Assembly: GCA_009885205.1 (NCBI GenBank)
Contig: VFLE01000100.1
Coordinates: 1-16,383, forward strand
Direction of reading: 5' to 3'
DNA from: Candidatus Shapirobacteria bacterium
GTDB lineage: Bacteria > Patescibacteriota > Microgenomatia > UBA12405
Length of the DNA stretch: 16,383 nt
Every line of letters starts with the position of its first letter. Position 1 is the stretch's first letter. The notes below the pieces were generated by a model, which saw only the letters and a program-made list of their open reading frames with translations, was not told where the DNA came from and ran no database searches. Positions 1 to 7,441 of this stretch are shown here, piece after piece. Position numbers and translations under genes: made by a program.

Positions 1-1904
1 CAACAAAGAACATTGGGACAAGATTTATACTATTCAAGAATTACACGACGGCAGTATCGATAACAATTTCATCTGGATCTGATGGGATACGATTAGCAGA
101 CAATTCAGTCCAAAACACTTACACGTGGGGAGCAACGGAACAGTATATAACACTTGTATGTGTCTCAACAACCTCTCCGATGTGGGTAATTATCAACACT
201 GAATATGACGATACAGCAGTGAATGGAGACATTGCCTCATTGACCGGAGACATTGCCTCATTGACCGGAGACATTTCCTCATTGAATGGATATATTGACT
301 CCTTGGAACAAAAGACCACTGGAATAGGATATGATAATGCAAGTGGTTCAACACAGATTTCAGAAATAAATACAGACCCAAACACATCTCCACAACTAAC
401 GATTGGATACAACGGTGGATTTCCAAGTGATACAACTCTCAATGGGTTGACGAATATAGCAGGAGCGCAATACATCAATGGATTTCAAGTATTATCCGGA
501 ACAAACACCTTGGTAAAACCACTCAAAGAATATTACACTTTAGCGACAGCTTCGAATGGTTCGGTTATCTTACCAGTAATCGATTCAACAATGTATGGTT
601 CACAGATCACATTCGTGAAAACAAGCACATTAGCAACGTGGACAATTTACTCTGCGAGTGGAAACACATTCCGATTGTATAAATCGAACTCAACAGCAAC
701 GACGACCAGTATATCACTGGCGTTGGATAATACCGTTCTGAAAATAGTCGCGACAGCAAATATATGGGATGTGATTGAGGCAGACGTATTGTCGGCAAAC
801 AACACTTTTTCGGGGACGAACACGTTTTCCGTTCCACCAGTAATGTCAGGGGCTTCCATTATAAGTAATACAATTCCATCTTCATCTGTGAATGATTTAA
901 CTACATTATCAACGACGCAAACCATTAGCGGAACAAAAACATTTACAAGCGATATATATGCTTCAATAATTGACAGCACGACACAAGGCGGAACACTAGA
1001 AATCGCAGGAGATTTGTATTTATCATCTGCAAGAATTAACCCAGCAGGTTCAACAAATCTCCAATTAGCAAACACGGCATCAACCATTTCTATGTTGGGT
1101 ATCACAACAATGAATGGCTACAGAAACCAAAACTATTCATTTGCAGTAGGCGCAACTCCACTTGACTTAACCAGTGAAATATATTTCGAAACAACCATTC
1201 GGTTTAATTCAACCTCAACCGCAGGACAAACTCATACGTTTCTGAATCCAACTATATCGGGTGGCGTTGATGTGACAGTTGCAAATCAATCCGATTATAT
1301 ACAAACATTATCCATTGCTAGTAATTTATTCACAGGACAATTTGGTTCAATGTTGTCAACAATACAAATACCGCCATATGCTTGGTTAAAAATGAACTGC
1401 AATGGTATACAGTGGTTTGTTTATCAATGGACTGGCGTTCCATGTTCTTATAATAGGAGAAACAATGCAACTCAAAGTATAGCAAACGGTAGTAATGTGA
1501 CTGTAGCATTTAATACAGGAAACACAACCACAACCGCTAATAATGGTTCTACTACTTGGTTAGACGGACAATTAACGGTGGGAGGCACATCACCAACAAA
1601 CAGATTTACGAATCCATCAACATTTGGCATATTCATTCGTGTGAATGTTTCTCTAACATTTGCGTCAAATATAACTGGAATACGAATATTATGGATTCAA
1701 CCCTCAAACACGACACGATATCCCCAATTTTTAGGCGCAAAACAATTCCCAGCAGGTAGCACAGGGGTTGTTGGTTATTGTAGCACAGAAGCAGAGATTT
1801 ACTTAGCATCAAACGAATATTTCAATGTGTTTGTATATCAAAACTCTGGAGCAGCATTAAATATTAATACAAATCCATTTATCCAAATAACAAAATTAGG
1901 ATGA
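1..1904 (+). CDS. Fibre / receptor-binding protein, 5' end missing
   Basis: The frame is open from base 3 to the stop at 1902-1904 (633 codons), so the ATG at 180 is internal and the gene is cut by the window edge. The product is rich in Ser, Thr, Asn and Ile, as in trimeric viral fibres. Bases 225-308 encode four 7-residue units of the type GDIASLT, a heptad coiled coil with Ile and Leu at the core positions. Further on come fibre-type strings such as NTFSGTNTF (about 800-830) and TQTISGTKTF (about 915-950). The last ~150 residues, ending IQITKLG, are beta-rich and resemble a C1q/TNF-like trimeric head. The role inferred is host attachment from the capsid vertex. It is the first of three closely spaced plus-strand genes. 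It may be the remainder of the gene that starts at 16047 if the molecule is circular. Confidence 0.75.
   Translation, partial: TKNIGTRFILFKNYTTAVSITISSGSDGIRLADNSVQNTYTWGATEQYITLVCVSTTSPMWVIINTEYDDTAVNGDIASLTGDIASLTGDISSLNGYIDSLEQKTTGIGYDNASGSTQISEINTDPNTSPQLTIGYNGGFPSDTTLNGLTNIAGAQYINGFQVLSGTNTLVKPLKEYYTLATASNGSVILPVIDSTMYGSQITFVKTSTLATWTIYSASGNTFRLYKSNSTATTTSISLALDNTVLKIVATANIWDVIEADVLSANNTFSGTNTFSVPPVMSGASIISNTIPSSSVNDLTTLSTTQTISGTKTFTSDIYASIIDSTTQGGTLEIAGDLYLSSARINPAGSTNLQLANTASTISMLGITTMNGYRNQNYSFAVGATPLDLTSEIYFETTIRFNSTSTAGQTHTFLNPTISGGVDVTVANQSDYIQTLSIASNLFTGQFGSMLSTIQIPPYAWLKMNCNGIQWFVYQWTGVPCSYNRRNNATQSIANGSNVTVAFNTGNTTTTANNGSTTWLDGQLTVGGTSPTNRFTNPSTFGIFIRVNVSLTFASNITGIRILWIQPSNTTRYPQFLGAKQFPAGSTGVVGYCSTEAEIYLASNEYFNVFVYQNSGAALNINTNPFIQITKLG
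225..308 (+). repeat. 21-bp tandem repeat encoding coiled-coil heptads
   Basis: The unit GGAGACATTGCCTCATTGACC occurs at 225-245 and 246-266. A third copy at 267-287 has a few changes, and a degenerate fourth lies at 288-308. Each unit is exactly seven codons, so gain or loss of a unit would change the length of the fibre stalk without breaking the frame. Confidence 0.85.
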
Positions 1905-1929
1905 AAACAATATCTCACAGGAAATCTAT

Positions 1930-2313
1930 ATGGCGACTCCAGATCTATCACTCGTCTCTCTCCGAAACAACATCCTTTTGGATGTCAAACGTCAAGCATA
2001 CAAAGCGAAGATACTCGAGCGTATCAAAGAGTTAGGATTAGACATATCCAAATATGCACATGACCAAGAATTCATTCTTCTAGTGTGTAATATTATCGAG
2101 CATTTGGTGAAGAAGTCAGACCACATCCCGAAGAAGGATTTAGCGGTAGAGATATTCACGGAGTTGTTCGAACCAATCACGGAAGTCCACAAACAGATAC
2201 TCGAGGCATCCATTGATTTTCTCCACAAAAACGGAAATATCAAAAAGGTGTCGGCATACAAACTGTTTCGAGTAGGCGTCAATGAATTGTTTAAATGTAA
2301 AATATTTCGGTAG
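1930..2313 (+). CDS. Small helical protein, unknown function
   Basis: This 127-residue protein starts 25 bases after the fibre stop. It is predicted mostly alpha-helical, with alternating charged and hydrophobic residues throughout (for example VKRQAYKAKILERIKELGLDI near the start). It ends in a basic segment containing IKKVSAYKLFRVGVNELFKCKIF. No catalytic motif, signal peptide or membrane segment is visible. Its position between the fibre and a small membrane protein on the same strand suggests a virion or assembly role, but that is inference from neighbours only. I do not recognise a named family. Confidence 0.6.
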   Translation: MATPDLSLVSLRNNILLDVKRQAYKAKILERIKELGLDISKYAHDQEFILLVCNIIEHLVKKSDHIPKKDLAVEIFTELFEPITEVHKQILEASIDFLHKNGNIKKVSAYKLFRVGVNELFKCKIFR

Positions 2314-2320
2314 ATACCCA

Positions 2321-2521
2321 ATGCGTGTCTATCGGAATGTGCGTGATCTTTTGCTAAATAAATACATCAGCGATTTGTTAATAATGAGCAACATGGAATA
2401 TGGCACATTATTATATTCGGTACTATCGGCAAATCCGACACAAATTGTTATATCGTTATTGGCATTGAAAATGGGTTTATCTAAATCCATATTGATGGTT
2501 ATATTACTCTTCGTTTTGTAG
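2321..2521 (+). CDS. Small membrane protein, unknown function
   Basis: This is a 66-residue protein. The ATG at 2321 was preferred to the in-frame ATG at 2282, because the latter lies inside the preceding gene, while 2321 begins seven bases after its stop. The N-terminal half is polar and basic (MRVYRNVRDLLLNKYISDLL). The C-terminal ~28 residues are strongly hydrophobic (ISLLALKMGLSKSILMVILLFVL), suggesting one or two membrane-inserted helices at the C-terminus. Tight spacing suggests co-transcription with the upstream helical protein. A membrane-active or virion-membrane role is possible but not shown. The reading is short, so chance coding cannot be excluded. Confidence 0.45.
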   Translation: MRVYRNVRDLLLNKYISDLLIMSNMEYGTLLYSVLSANPTQIVISLLALKMGLSKSILMVILLFVL

Positions 2522-2610
2522 TCTGATGAAATAACAAATTATGCATAAATAACAAAACCCGATACATGAGTTACAACACGTTGATGAATATTCACAACAC
2601 GTTGTTTGCG

Positions 2611-2626
2611 GAGGATTTATATCCTC
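2611..2626 (-). terminator. Hairpin, possible terminator
   Basis: GAGGAT-TTAT-ATCCTC forms a perfect 6-bp stem with a 4-base loop. It lies 32 bases beyond the stop of the minus-strand gene 2658-2906 and between two converging genes. It is a weak structure, and termination is inferred from position. Confidence 0.35.
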
Positions 2627-2657
2627 AGATACATTGGAAACACTTCTCATCATTTAA

Positions 2658-2906
2658 CTATTCGGATAATTTATTTTTGACCCACGCGATCAGAAATGAA
2701 TCGTTGTTTCCCCACTCATCAAATCCATTAGAAACATCGAGGGTAAATAACCGGTTATCTATAGCAAGACCATCCTCATCTTTAAGCATAACTGCTATCC
2801 GCGCAGATTCAAAAGGAATATAATCAAACACCGATATTCTCCCAGATACGATTCGTCGAGTGATTGTTATATTCGGATAGATGTTAAACTCGGGCGACTT
2901 GCTCAT
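2658..2906 (-). CDS. Small hypothetical protein
   Basis: This is an 82-residue protein on the minus strand. It has a normal mix of residues and likely beta-strand content (PNITITRRIVSGRISVFDYIPF), followed by an acidic loop (KDEDG) and an amphipathic C-terminus. No known motif was recognised. I chose this strand over the overlapping plus-strand reading (2566-2823) because its ATG is immediately preceded by GAGATAATATACA. That is almost the same sequence as precedes the start of the minus-strand gene at 9301 (GAGATAATATACT). It stands alone between the fibre cluster and the recombinase control region, so the context gives no clear role. Confidence 0.55.
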   Translation of the reverse strand: MSKSPEFNIYPNITITRRIVSGRISVFDYIPFESARIAVMLKDEDGLAIDNRLFTLDVSNGFDEWGNNDSFLIAWVKNKLSE

Positions 2907-2948
2907 TGTATATTATCTCATTGGAAATTAATCATTGATGTCGAAATC

Positions 2949-3150
2949 GATTAACTAGACTTTTACAATAACTGGAAACAAGTGGAAATACCCTAGTTAA
3001 TCTATAATTAATGCGATTTATACTATAAATGCATCAAAACCCGAGATTTAAACGTTTAAATCTCGGGTTTGATGATTAACTGGATACTTTGGTTAATTAT
3101 TATTGATTAACTAGACTTTTACGATAACTAAAACAATGTTGGAATACCCA
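2949..3150. repeat. Direct repeats flanking the palindrome
   Basis: GATTAACTAGACTTTTAC is identical at 2949-2966 and 3105-3122. Similarity continues for about 45 bases (ATAACT, then GGAATACCC near the end), so the two copies bracket the palindrome almost symmetrically. This arrangement is compatible with arm-type protein-binding sites. Confidence 0.75.
3032..3074. repeat. 34-bp perfect palindrome with extended arms
   Basis: The left arm AAACCCGAGATTTAAAC (3037-3053) is the exact reverse complement of 3054-3070, with no spacer. After a single unpaired A on the left side the symmetry continues to CATCA/TGATG (3032 to 3074), giving about 21 bp per arm. The centre is AAC|GTT. As DNA it could form a cruciform; as RNA, a strong hairpin. 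Confidence 0.9.
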
Positions 3151-3217
3151 ATTTAAACAATTAGTTATAGGTTAACCATTTAGCGATAATTAATTTATTT
3201 GTAATATCTATACTCAA

Positions 3218-4150
3218 ATGCCAAGACTTCATTCCATCTCTCAATCCGCTCGCGATCTACTGCAATCGACTCTCATTGAGAACCGACCTGCTCTCTCTGC
3301 CAATTCTATCAAGTCATACGTCTCTCTCCTTTCGAATATGTATTACAAGTTCCATGACAAGACCGATGACCTCGACTTGGAATGGTTCAAGAACGATGCT
3401 AACATTCTCCAAGCATTAAAGGATAAACCTCCTAGTGTTCGCAAGACATATATTGCATCAGTCATTGTTCTGAATGGGAAGGGTGATCACAATGACCGCC
3501 TCTCTAGCATTATGACTGAAGACCAAGACGCAACTGTTGCTGAATACAATAAACAGGAGAAGACGGTTAAGCAATCTACCAACTGGATGGACTATTCTGA
3601 AATCAAAAAAATCCACTCCAAATATGAAACCGAAGCAATCCCACTCTTATCTGCCAAGGGAGATGTAACTGACGCTAGTAAGAAAGCATTGAACAAGTAT
3701 ATGCTGTTGACTTTAGCATGTGGTATTTATCACCCCCCGCGTAGATCGGAAATTGCAGATATTAAAATCCGTGACTACAATGCCGAGACAGATAATTACA
3801 TCGACATGAAGAAATCAAAGATGGTATTCAACAGTTATAAGACCTCCAAAAAATATGGTCGCGAAGAGGTTATCATCTCTCCTGTCTTCAAAAAGATACT
3901 CACAAAGTATCTCAAAAAAGTACCCGATCAAGAATACCTCCTTATGAAACCCAACGGCACAAAATACTCTATCCAGAACATTACGCGAGAACTTAACACC
4001 ATATTCGGTAAGAACATTTCGACTTCAATGTTGAGACATATCTACCTCTCCGATCTTTACAAAGACGTCCCGAAATTATCCCAGATGATGCAGACAGCAC
4101 AGGATATGGGACACAGTGTTGGAGAGGCAATGAAATATGTCAAACATTGA
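3218..4150 (+). CDS. Tyrosine recombinase / integrase
   Basis: This is a 310-residue site-specific DNA recombinase of the phage-integrase superfamily, of the kind found in PLVs and some virophages. Residues 1-115 resemble an N-terminal SAM-like DNA-binding domain, and about 155-310 the catalytic domain. Visible active-site residues are R175 in PPRRSEI, K208 in NSYKTSKK, R273-H274 in SMLRHIYLS, H299 in MGHSVGEAM and the nucleophile Y307 three residues from the C-terminus. The usual first His of the H-x-x-R box is Ser270. The gene follows directly on a palindromic, repeat-rich non-coding region that probably contains its target site or promoter. It would integrate the viral genome into a host or giant-virus chromosome, or resolve genome multimers. 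The start is the first ATG, with no competing upstream ATG in frame. Confidence 0.93.
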   Translation: MPRLHSISQSARDLLQSTLIENRPALSANSIKSYVSLLSNMYYKFHDKTDDLDLEWFKNDANILQALKDKPPSVRKTYIASVIVLNGKGDHNDRLSSIMTEDQDATVAEYNKQEKTVKQSTNWMDYSEIKKIHSKYETEAIPLLSAKGDVTDASKKALNKYMLLTLACGIYHPPRRSEIADIKIRDYNAETDNYIDMKKSKMVFNSYKTSKKYGREEVIISPVFKKILTKYLKKVPDQEYLLMKPNGTKYSIQNITRELNTIFGKNISTSMLRHIYLSDLYKDVPKLSQMMQTAQDMGHSVGEAMKYVKH

Positions 4151-4180
4151 CTATCCTATTTTTGGATCTGGATATGGGTA

Positions 4181-4203
4181 TGGATTTATTTAATCAAAAT
4201 CCA
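4181..4203 (+). terminator. Hairpin after the recombinase gene
   Basis: TGGATTT (4181-4187) and AAATCCA (4197-4203) form a 7-bp stem around a 9-base AT loop, 30 bases after the recombinase stop. A termination or RNA-processing role is inferred only from position. Confidence 0.35.
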
Positions 4204-4221
4204 ACCGATATAAAAATACCG

Positions 4222-4253
4222 CATTATGATATATACCCCCAAATATCATAATG
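4222..4253. promoter_or_regulatory. Inverted repeat covering the start codon
   Basis: CATTATGATAT (4222-4232) and ATATCATAATG (4243-4253) are perfect reverse complements around a 10-base spacer that includes CCCCC. The right arm ends with the ATG of the 98-residue gene. It could be an operator for a dimeric protein or an mRNA hairpin that hides the start codon. Confidence 0.5.
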
Positions 4254-4547
4254 AATCAACCCGAAGAACCCGAAGAACCCGAAGAACCCAAAGAACCAGA
4301 AGAACCAGAGATCAATCCCCGCACCGGGTTGCCTTATAGACAGTCCTCCAAATTGAGAGCGCAAAAATTAAAGTGGCGTAACGCCAACAAAGAAGTAGTA
4401 TGCAAACACGTTGTGGATTGGCAAAAACGTAATCGCGCCCAAATGTACTCTTACCAAAAGACATACCAAAAACGTTTAAGAGAAGAGCGACTCTATTTTT
4501 TAGAATTGTTCGGCGAAGGGTTGGTTGAATTTAACCAAACTGACTAA
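4251..4547 (+). CDS. Small protein with Pro-Glu repeats and a basic C-terminal region
   Basis: This is a 98-residue protein. Residues 3-20 are a run of E-E-P repeats encoded by 9-base tandem repeats (CCCGAAGAA and variants, 4260-4310). The rest is strongly basic and probably helical (SSKLRAQKLKWRNANKEV, then WQKRNRAQMYSYQKTYQKRLREER), which suggests binding to nucleic acid or to an acidic partner. It lies between the recombinase and the TVpol-helicase on the same strand. A replication or regulatory accessory role is plausible but inferred. The start codon sits in an 11-bp inverted repeat. I do not recognise a named family. Confidence 0.6.
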   Translation: MNQPEEPEEPEEPKEPEEPEINPRTGLPYRQSSKLRAQKLKWRNANKEVVCKHVVDWQKRNRAQMYSYQKTYQKRLREERLYFLELFGEGLVEFNQTD

Positions 4548-4612
4548 TTTAGTAAAAACTACTTAAACATTTTTCTATTAGTAGGATATACTAATACAAA
4601 ACATTTAGGAAA

Positions 4613-7024
4613 ATGACAACTCTTACCCTACCCTTTATTTTAAACGACTGGACTATACAACTGACTGCAATCCCCGAGTACCCAGAATTTACAAAATCAT
4701 TCAATGAACCACTCGACTACCACATCCTTGAGATGATGACTAATTCAAACCATCCAAAACTTACCTCCGAGATGAAGGCGGAAATCACTAGTAAATTACT
4801 CCCGAATATTGATATGAAGACCGGTATACTAAAGAGTCTTCCTTACCAACCGTATGGGTTAGGTAGAGTATATGGTACTGGAGACCGCTCGATTATTCCA
4901 ATGGCAAAAGTTGTGAAACACACTGTGTTAAAATATATGGGATGGACAGACATCGATATGGTTAAGGGGCATATGTCCATAGCGTATGAGATGGGTAAAA
5001 ATGTCAGAATTGAGTTTAAAAATATCAAACGCTACATTGATCACTTCGATGAAATATGTGAACAAACGAGAGAGTTTTACCAGTTAGACTCGAATGAGAA
5101 CTATTTGGAAGATGACCAGATTAAATGGTTGTTCTGTTTGATGATGTATGGTGGAGGATTGAGTTGCTGGGTTGATGGGTTAGAAGAAGGAGACCTAAAG
5201 GGCGGTTATAAACCAAAAAAACTACGCAACAAAACCATTTATTCTCCCTTCGCGCTAGAATACAAAACAGAGACCAAACAAATAATTGACCGTATTTACA
5301 ACACAAACAAACCACTTGTTCGTAAACTTCGAAAAGAGGAAGAAGAGATACACGAAACAAAGGGTAGAGTCGCTTCGTATTGGTTTCAAATTATCGAAAA
5401 TCATATCCTCTACACTGTATATGAGTTGCTTTGTGGAATGAAAATTATCAAACCCCGCGTGTGCGGTAGAGAATACGATGGACTGTGTCTTCCGCAAACC
5501 ATTCCATTCGACAAATCCGAAGTCATTGTAAAAGTGAATTCTCATATTCGCGAACAAACCGGTATGTCTATTCTAATGAAATTTAAAGAATACAAGGACT
5601 ACGTTTTACCCGAATTTATCGAACAACGCCTAGCGTTTATTCCGCCAGTATTTGCTACATCAGTCGAGGTAGTAATTGATGACGAAGACGCCAACGCCGA
5701 CGACGAATACGTTCAGTGGAAAACAAAGTTCGAGAAGGAGTGGTGTAAAATCAAAAATAATGGCACGTTTATCCGACGATTCGAACTGATGGGTAAAACC
5801 AGTTTGGTGTTTCAAACGGAGAAACTACTCATTACCGCTTACAAACACGAGTGCTATTTTAAAACCGAAAAGGGTAAGAAAAAACGCGTGCCATTTATCC
5901 TCGAATGGTTAGATGATACTAAAATGAGATGTTATGACGCGGTTCAGTGCGTTCCACCGCCCCTTCTTTGTCCGTCAAACGTTTATAACTTGTGGATTCC
6001 ATCACCATTCGAAACGCAACCGATTACAAAAGACGATCCTGACTTTCATATGGAAGCAGTCAGCGCGTTTGCGACTCACGTGAAGACGTTGTGTGGAAAC
6101 AATATGGAGACATACAAATACGTGTGTGAGTGGATTGCCCATTCCATTCAGAAACCCGCAGAAAAAGTTGGCGTTGCCCTCAATTTTATATCCGAGCAAG
6201 GTGTTGGTAAAAATATATTCACTGACGTTTTAGTCGCCTTATATGGGGGTAATTCGAAGAAACTCGAAACGTCGCAACCCGAACGTGATGTATGGGGTAG
6301 TTTCAATGATTTAATGGCAGACGCCTTCCTAGTTGTGTTAAGCGAAACCGACAAACGCAATTCATCGGGGCACGATGGGAAGATTAAAAACGTGATAACG
6401 GATGAGACCCTAACAATCAATCCAAAAGGTAAAACCCCTTTCACAATGAACTCTTACCATCGGTATATTCAACTGACAAATAATACCGACCCCGTTCAAA
6501 CAAGTAAGGGAGACCGTCGAAACGTGATTATACGATGTAGTGATCAAAACAAGGGTGATTCTGATTATTTCAAACGGATAACCGAATTGTTTAAAAGTCC
6601 GAATGCATTACGCTCGATTTATTGGTGTTTCAAATTGATGGATATATCTGCCTTCCATATTGGGCATAAAATTATCACCGAATATCACGAAGAGATCATC
6701 GGACACAATGAAAACCCTCTTCTGTTATTTATGAAGTGGTTCGTCGAAAATCATTATGGAATCGTGGAATTGTCTCCTGTCGAATTATTGGCGAAATTTA
6801 CCGATTGGAAAACATCGAATAGATTCAAATTTGGGGAGAATATGAACACGTTGTCTCTTCTCAAAAAACTCAAACTTGAGTTGCGAATTCCAGAGGAGTG
6901 TATGGAAATTCATAAAACGATGTATTCTAACACTCGCTTTTTTGATACTAAACGCCTTGCTCAATTCTTAGGTATGGATTATCTTGGGCAGGGTTCTGTA
7001 GACGAGAAAATCGGAGAGAAATAA
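4613..7024 (+). CDS. TVpol polymerase domain fused to superfamily 3 helicase
   Basis: This is an 803-residue replication protein. The N-terminal third matches TVpol, the transposon-virophage polymerase branch of family A polymerases. Motif A is DIDMVKGHMS at 113-122, the motif B region has K171 followed by MMYGGG at 177-182, and motif C is YDG at 288-290. About residues 500-680 form the SF3 (D5/Rep-type) helicase. Walker A is SEQGVGKN (527-534), Walker B is FLVVLSETD (572-580), the sensor motif is YIQLTNN (618-624) and a GDRRN Arg finger lies at 633-637. The same two-domain arrangement is known in Sputnik-type virophages and many PLVs, where it is the main replication enzyme (priming/polymerising plus unwinding). 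The usual HP after motif A is HM here. The C-terminal ~100 residues may be a winged-helix-like DNA-binding tail. Confidence 0.9.
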   Translation: MTTLTLPFILNDWTIQLTAIPEYPEFTKSFNEPLDYHILEMMTNSNHPKLTSEMKAEITSKLLPNIDMKTGILKSLPYQPYGLGRVYGTGDRSIIPMAKVVKHTVLKYMGWTDIDMVKGHMSIAYEMGKNVRIEFKNIKRYIDHFDEICEQTREFYQLDSNENYLEDDQIKWLFCLMMYGGGLSCWVDGLEEGDLKGGYKPKKLRNKTIYSPFALEYKTETKQIIDRIYNTNKPLVRKLRKEEEEIHETKGRVASYWFQIIENHILYTVYELLCGMKIIKPRVCGREYDGLCLPQTIPFDKSEVIVKVNSHIREQTGMSILMKFKEYKDYVLPEFIEQRLAFIPPVFATSVEVVIDDEDANADDEYVQWKTKFEKEWCKIKNNGTFIRRFELMGKTSLVFQTEKLLITAYKHECYFKTEKGKKKRVPFILEWLDDTKMRCYDAVQCVPPPLLCPSNVYNLWIPSPFETQPITKDDPDFHMEAVSAFATHVKTLCGNNMETYKYVCEWIAHSIQKPAEKVGVALNFISEQGVGKNIFTDVLVALYGGNSKKLETSQPERDVWGSFNDLMADAFLVVLSETDKRNSSGHDGKIKNVITDETLTINPKGKTPFTMNSYHRYIQLTNNTDPVQTSKGDRRNVIIRCSDQNKGDSDYFKRITELFKSPNALRSIYWCFKLMDISAFHIGHKIITEYHEEIIGHNENPLLLFMKWFVENHYGIVELSPVELLAKFTDWKTSNRFKFGENMNTLSLLKKLKLELRIPEECMEIHKTMYSNTRFFDTKRLAQFLGMDYLGQGSVDEKIGEK

Positions 7025-7124
7025 TCTCCCCGAAGTATCTAGGAAGGAAAATCGTATTTATATGAAAAATAAATATGATCGTGGGGGAGGAACACGAGGA
7101 ACAAGAAACGAGGAACATCGATGC

Positions 7125-7146
7125 ATGGAGGTTGGTGAACCTCCAT
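7125..7146. repeat. Perfect 9-bp hairpin
   Basis: ATGGAGGTT-GGTG-AACCTCCAT is a 9-bp stem with a 4-base loop. A further ACCTCCAT copy at 7151-7158 belongs to the same word family as the repeats at 7227-7252 and 7360-7384. Confidence 0.8.
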
Positions 7147-7226
7147 ATGAACCTCCATATTTTATTTTCAATGTTCTCTATAAATATGTGGGTTTTTCCG
7201 TAACAAAATATATTCCTATAATAAGT

Positions 7227-7384
7227 TATGGAGGTATGGAGGTATGGAGGTTCATTTACAGTTAGGTGAAAAAAACGTGTTCCTATGTTCCTGTTCCTGT
7301 TCCTGTTCTAAAGAACAGAGGAACAGAGGAACACGTTTTTTTAAGATGAAAAAAAACACAACCTCCATGCTCCATACCTCCATA
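7227..7384. repeat. 158-bp interrupted palindrome with two arm layers
   Basis: The outer layer at 7227-7252 is three head-to-tail copies of ATGGAGGT, and 7360-7384 is its reverse complement apart from one missing or changed base in the middle copy. The inner layer at 7269-7284 (A-run plus CGTGTTCCT) is the exact 16-bp reverse complement of 7327-7342. Between them are GTTCCT repeats facing GAACAGAG repeats around a TAAA centre. Both layers share the same centre, near 7305.5. The A/T runs at the stem base would make a good bidirectional terminator-like hairpin. Confidence 0.85.
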
Positions 7385-7441
7385 TATTTGGAAAAACGTG
7401 TTCTTCGTGTTCTTCCCCTATAAATCTCTCCTCTTATATAA

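Larger units (their letters stand above)
2907..3217. other. Non-coding repeat region beside the recombinase: candidate attachment site or origin
   Basis: This is 311 bases of very AT-rich sequence with no gene. It contains a 34-bp perfect palindrome (3037-3070), and an 18-bp exact direct repeat (2949-2966 and 3105-3122) inside a longer imperfect repeat. It also has an inverted pair ATTAACTAG/CTAGTTAAT (2950-2958 and 2993-3001), the palindrome GGTTAACC (3170-3177) and several more TTAAC/GTTAA elements. It ends at the start of the tyrosine recombinase gene. Dense symmetrical repeats next to a recombinase gene are typical of recombination or replication control sites. Which of the two it is cannot be told from sequence. 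It must also carry the promoters of the genes on both sides. Confidence 0.6.
7084..7418. repeat. Outer inverted repeat pair of the nested structure
   Basis: 7084-7103 and 7399-7418 are inverted copies with 18 of 20 positions matching (TGTTCNTCGTGTTCNTCCCC in the right-hand sense). They enclose the 158-bp interrupted palindrome and the 7125 hairpin. The enclosed structure is off-centre because the left side holds about 108 additional bases. Confidence 0.75.
7025..7441. other. Non-coding region of nested inverted repeats
   Basis: This is 417 bases without a convincing gene, made largely of two short word families, GGAGGTAT and GGAACA, in both orientations. It holds the repeat features listed separately and the promoter of the downstream reductase (TCTCTCCTCTTATATAAATG at its end). 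The short readings crossing it consist of repeat-encoded residues and are not called as genes. Candidate roles are replication origin, recombination scar or strong transcription barrier. Confidence 0.6.

Noticed and set aside
2566..2823. Plus-strand 85-codon reading
   Set aside because: It overlaps the minus-strand 82-residue gene, which has a promoter-like GAGATAATATAC directly before its ATG. The plus reading has no such element and its residues look like antisense coding.
3037..3070. The palindrome as a simple transcription terminator
   Set aside because: It is not close to the end of any gene on either strand (nearest stops are more than 370 bases away), so a recombination or origin role was favoured.
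7062..7265. Plus-strand 67-codon reading
   Set aside because: It lies entirely in the nested repeat region and encodes repeat-derived residues.
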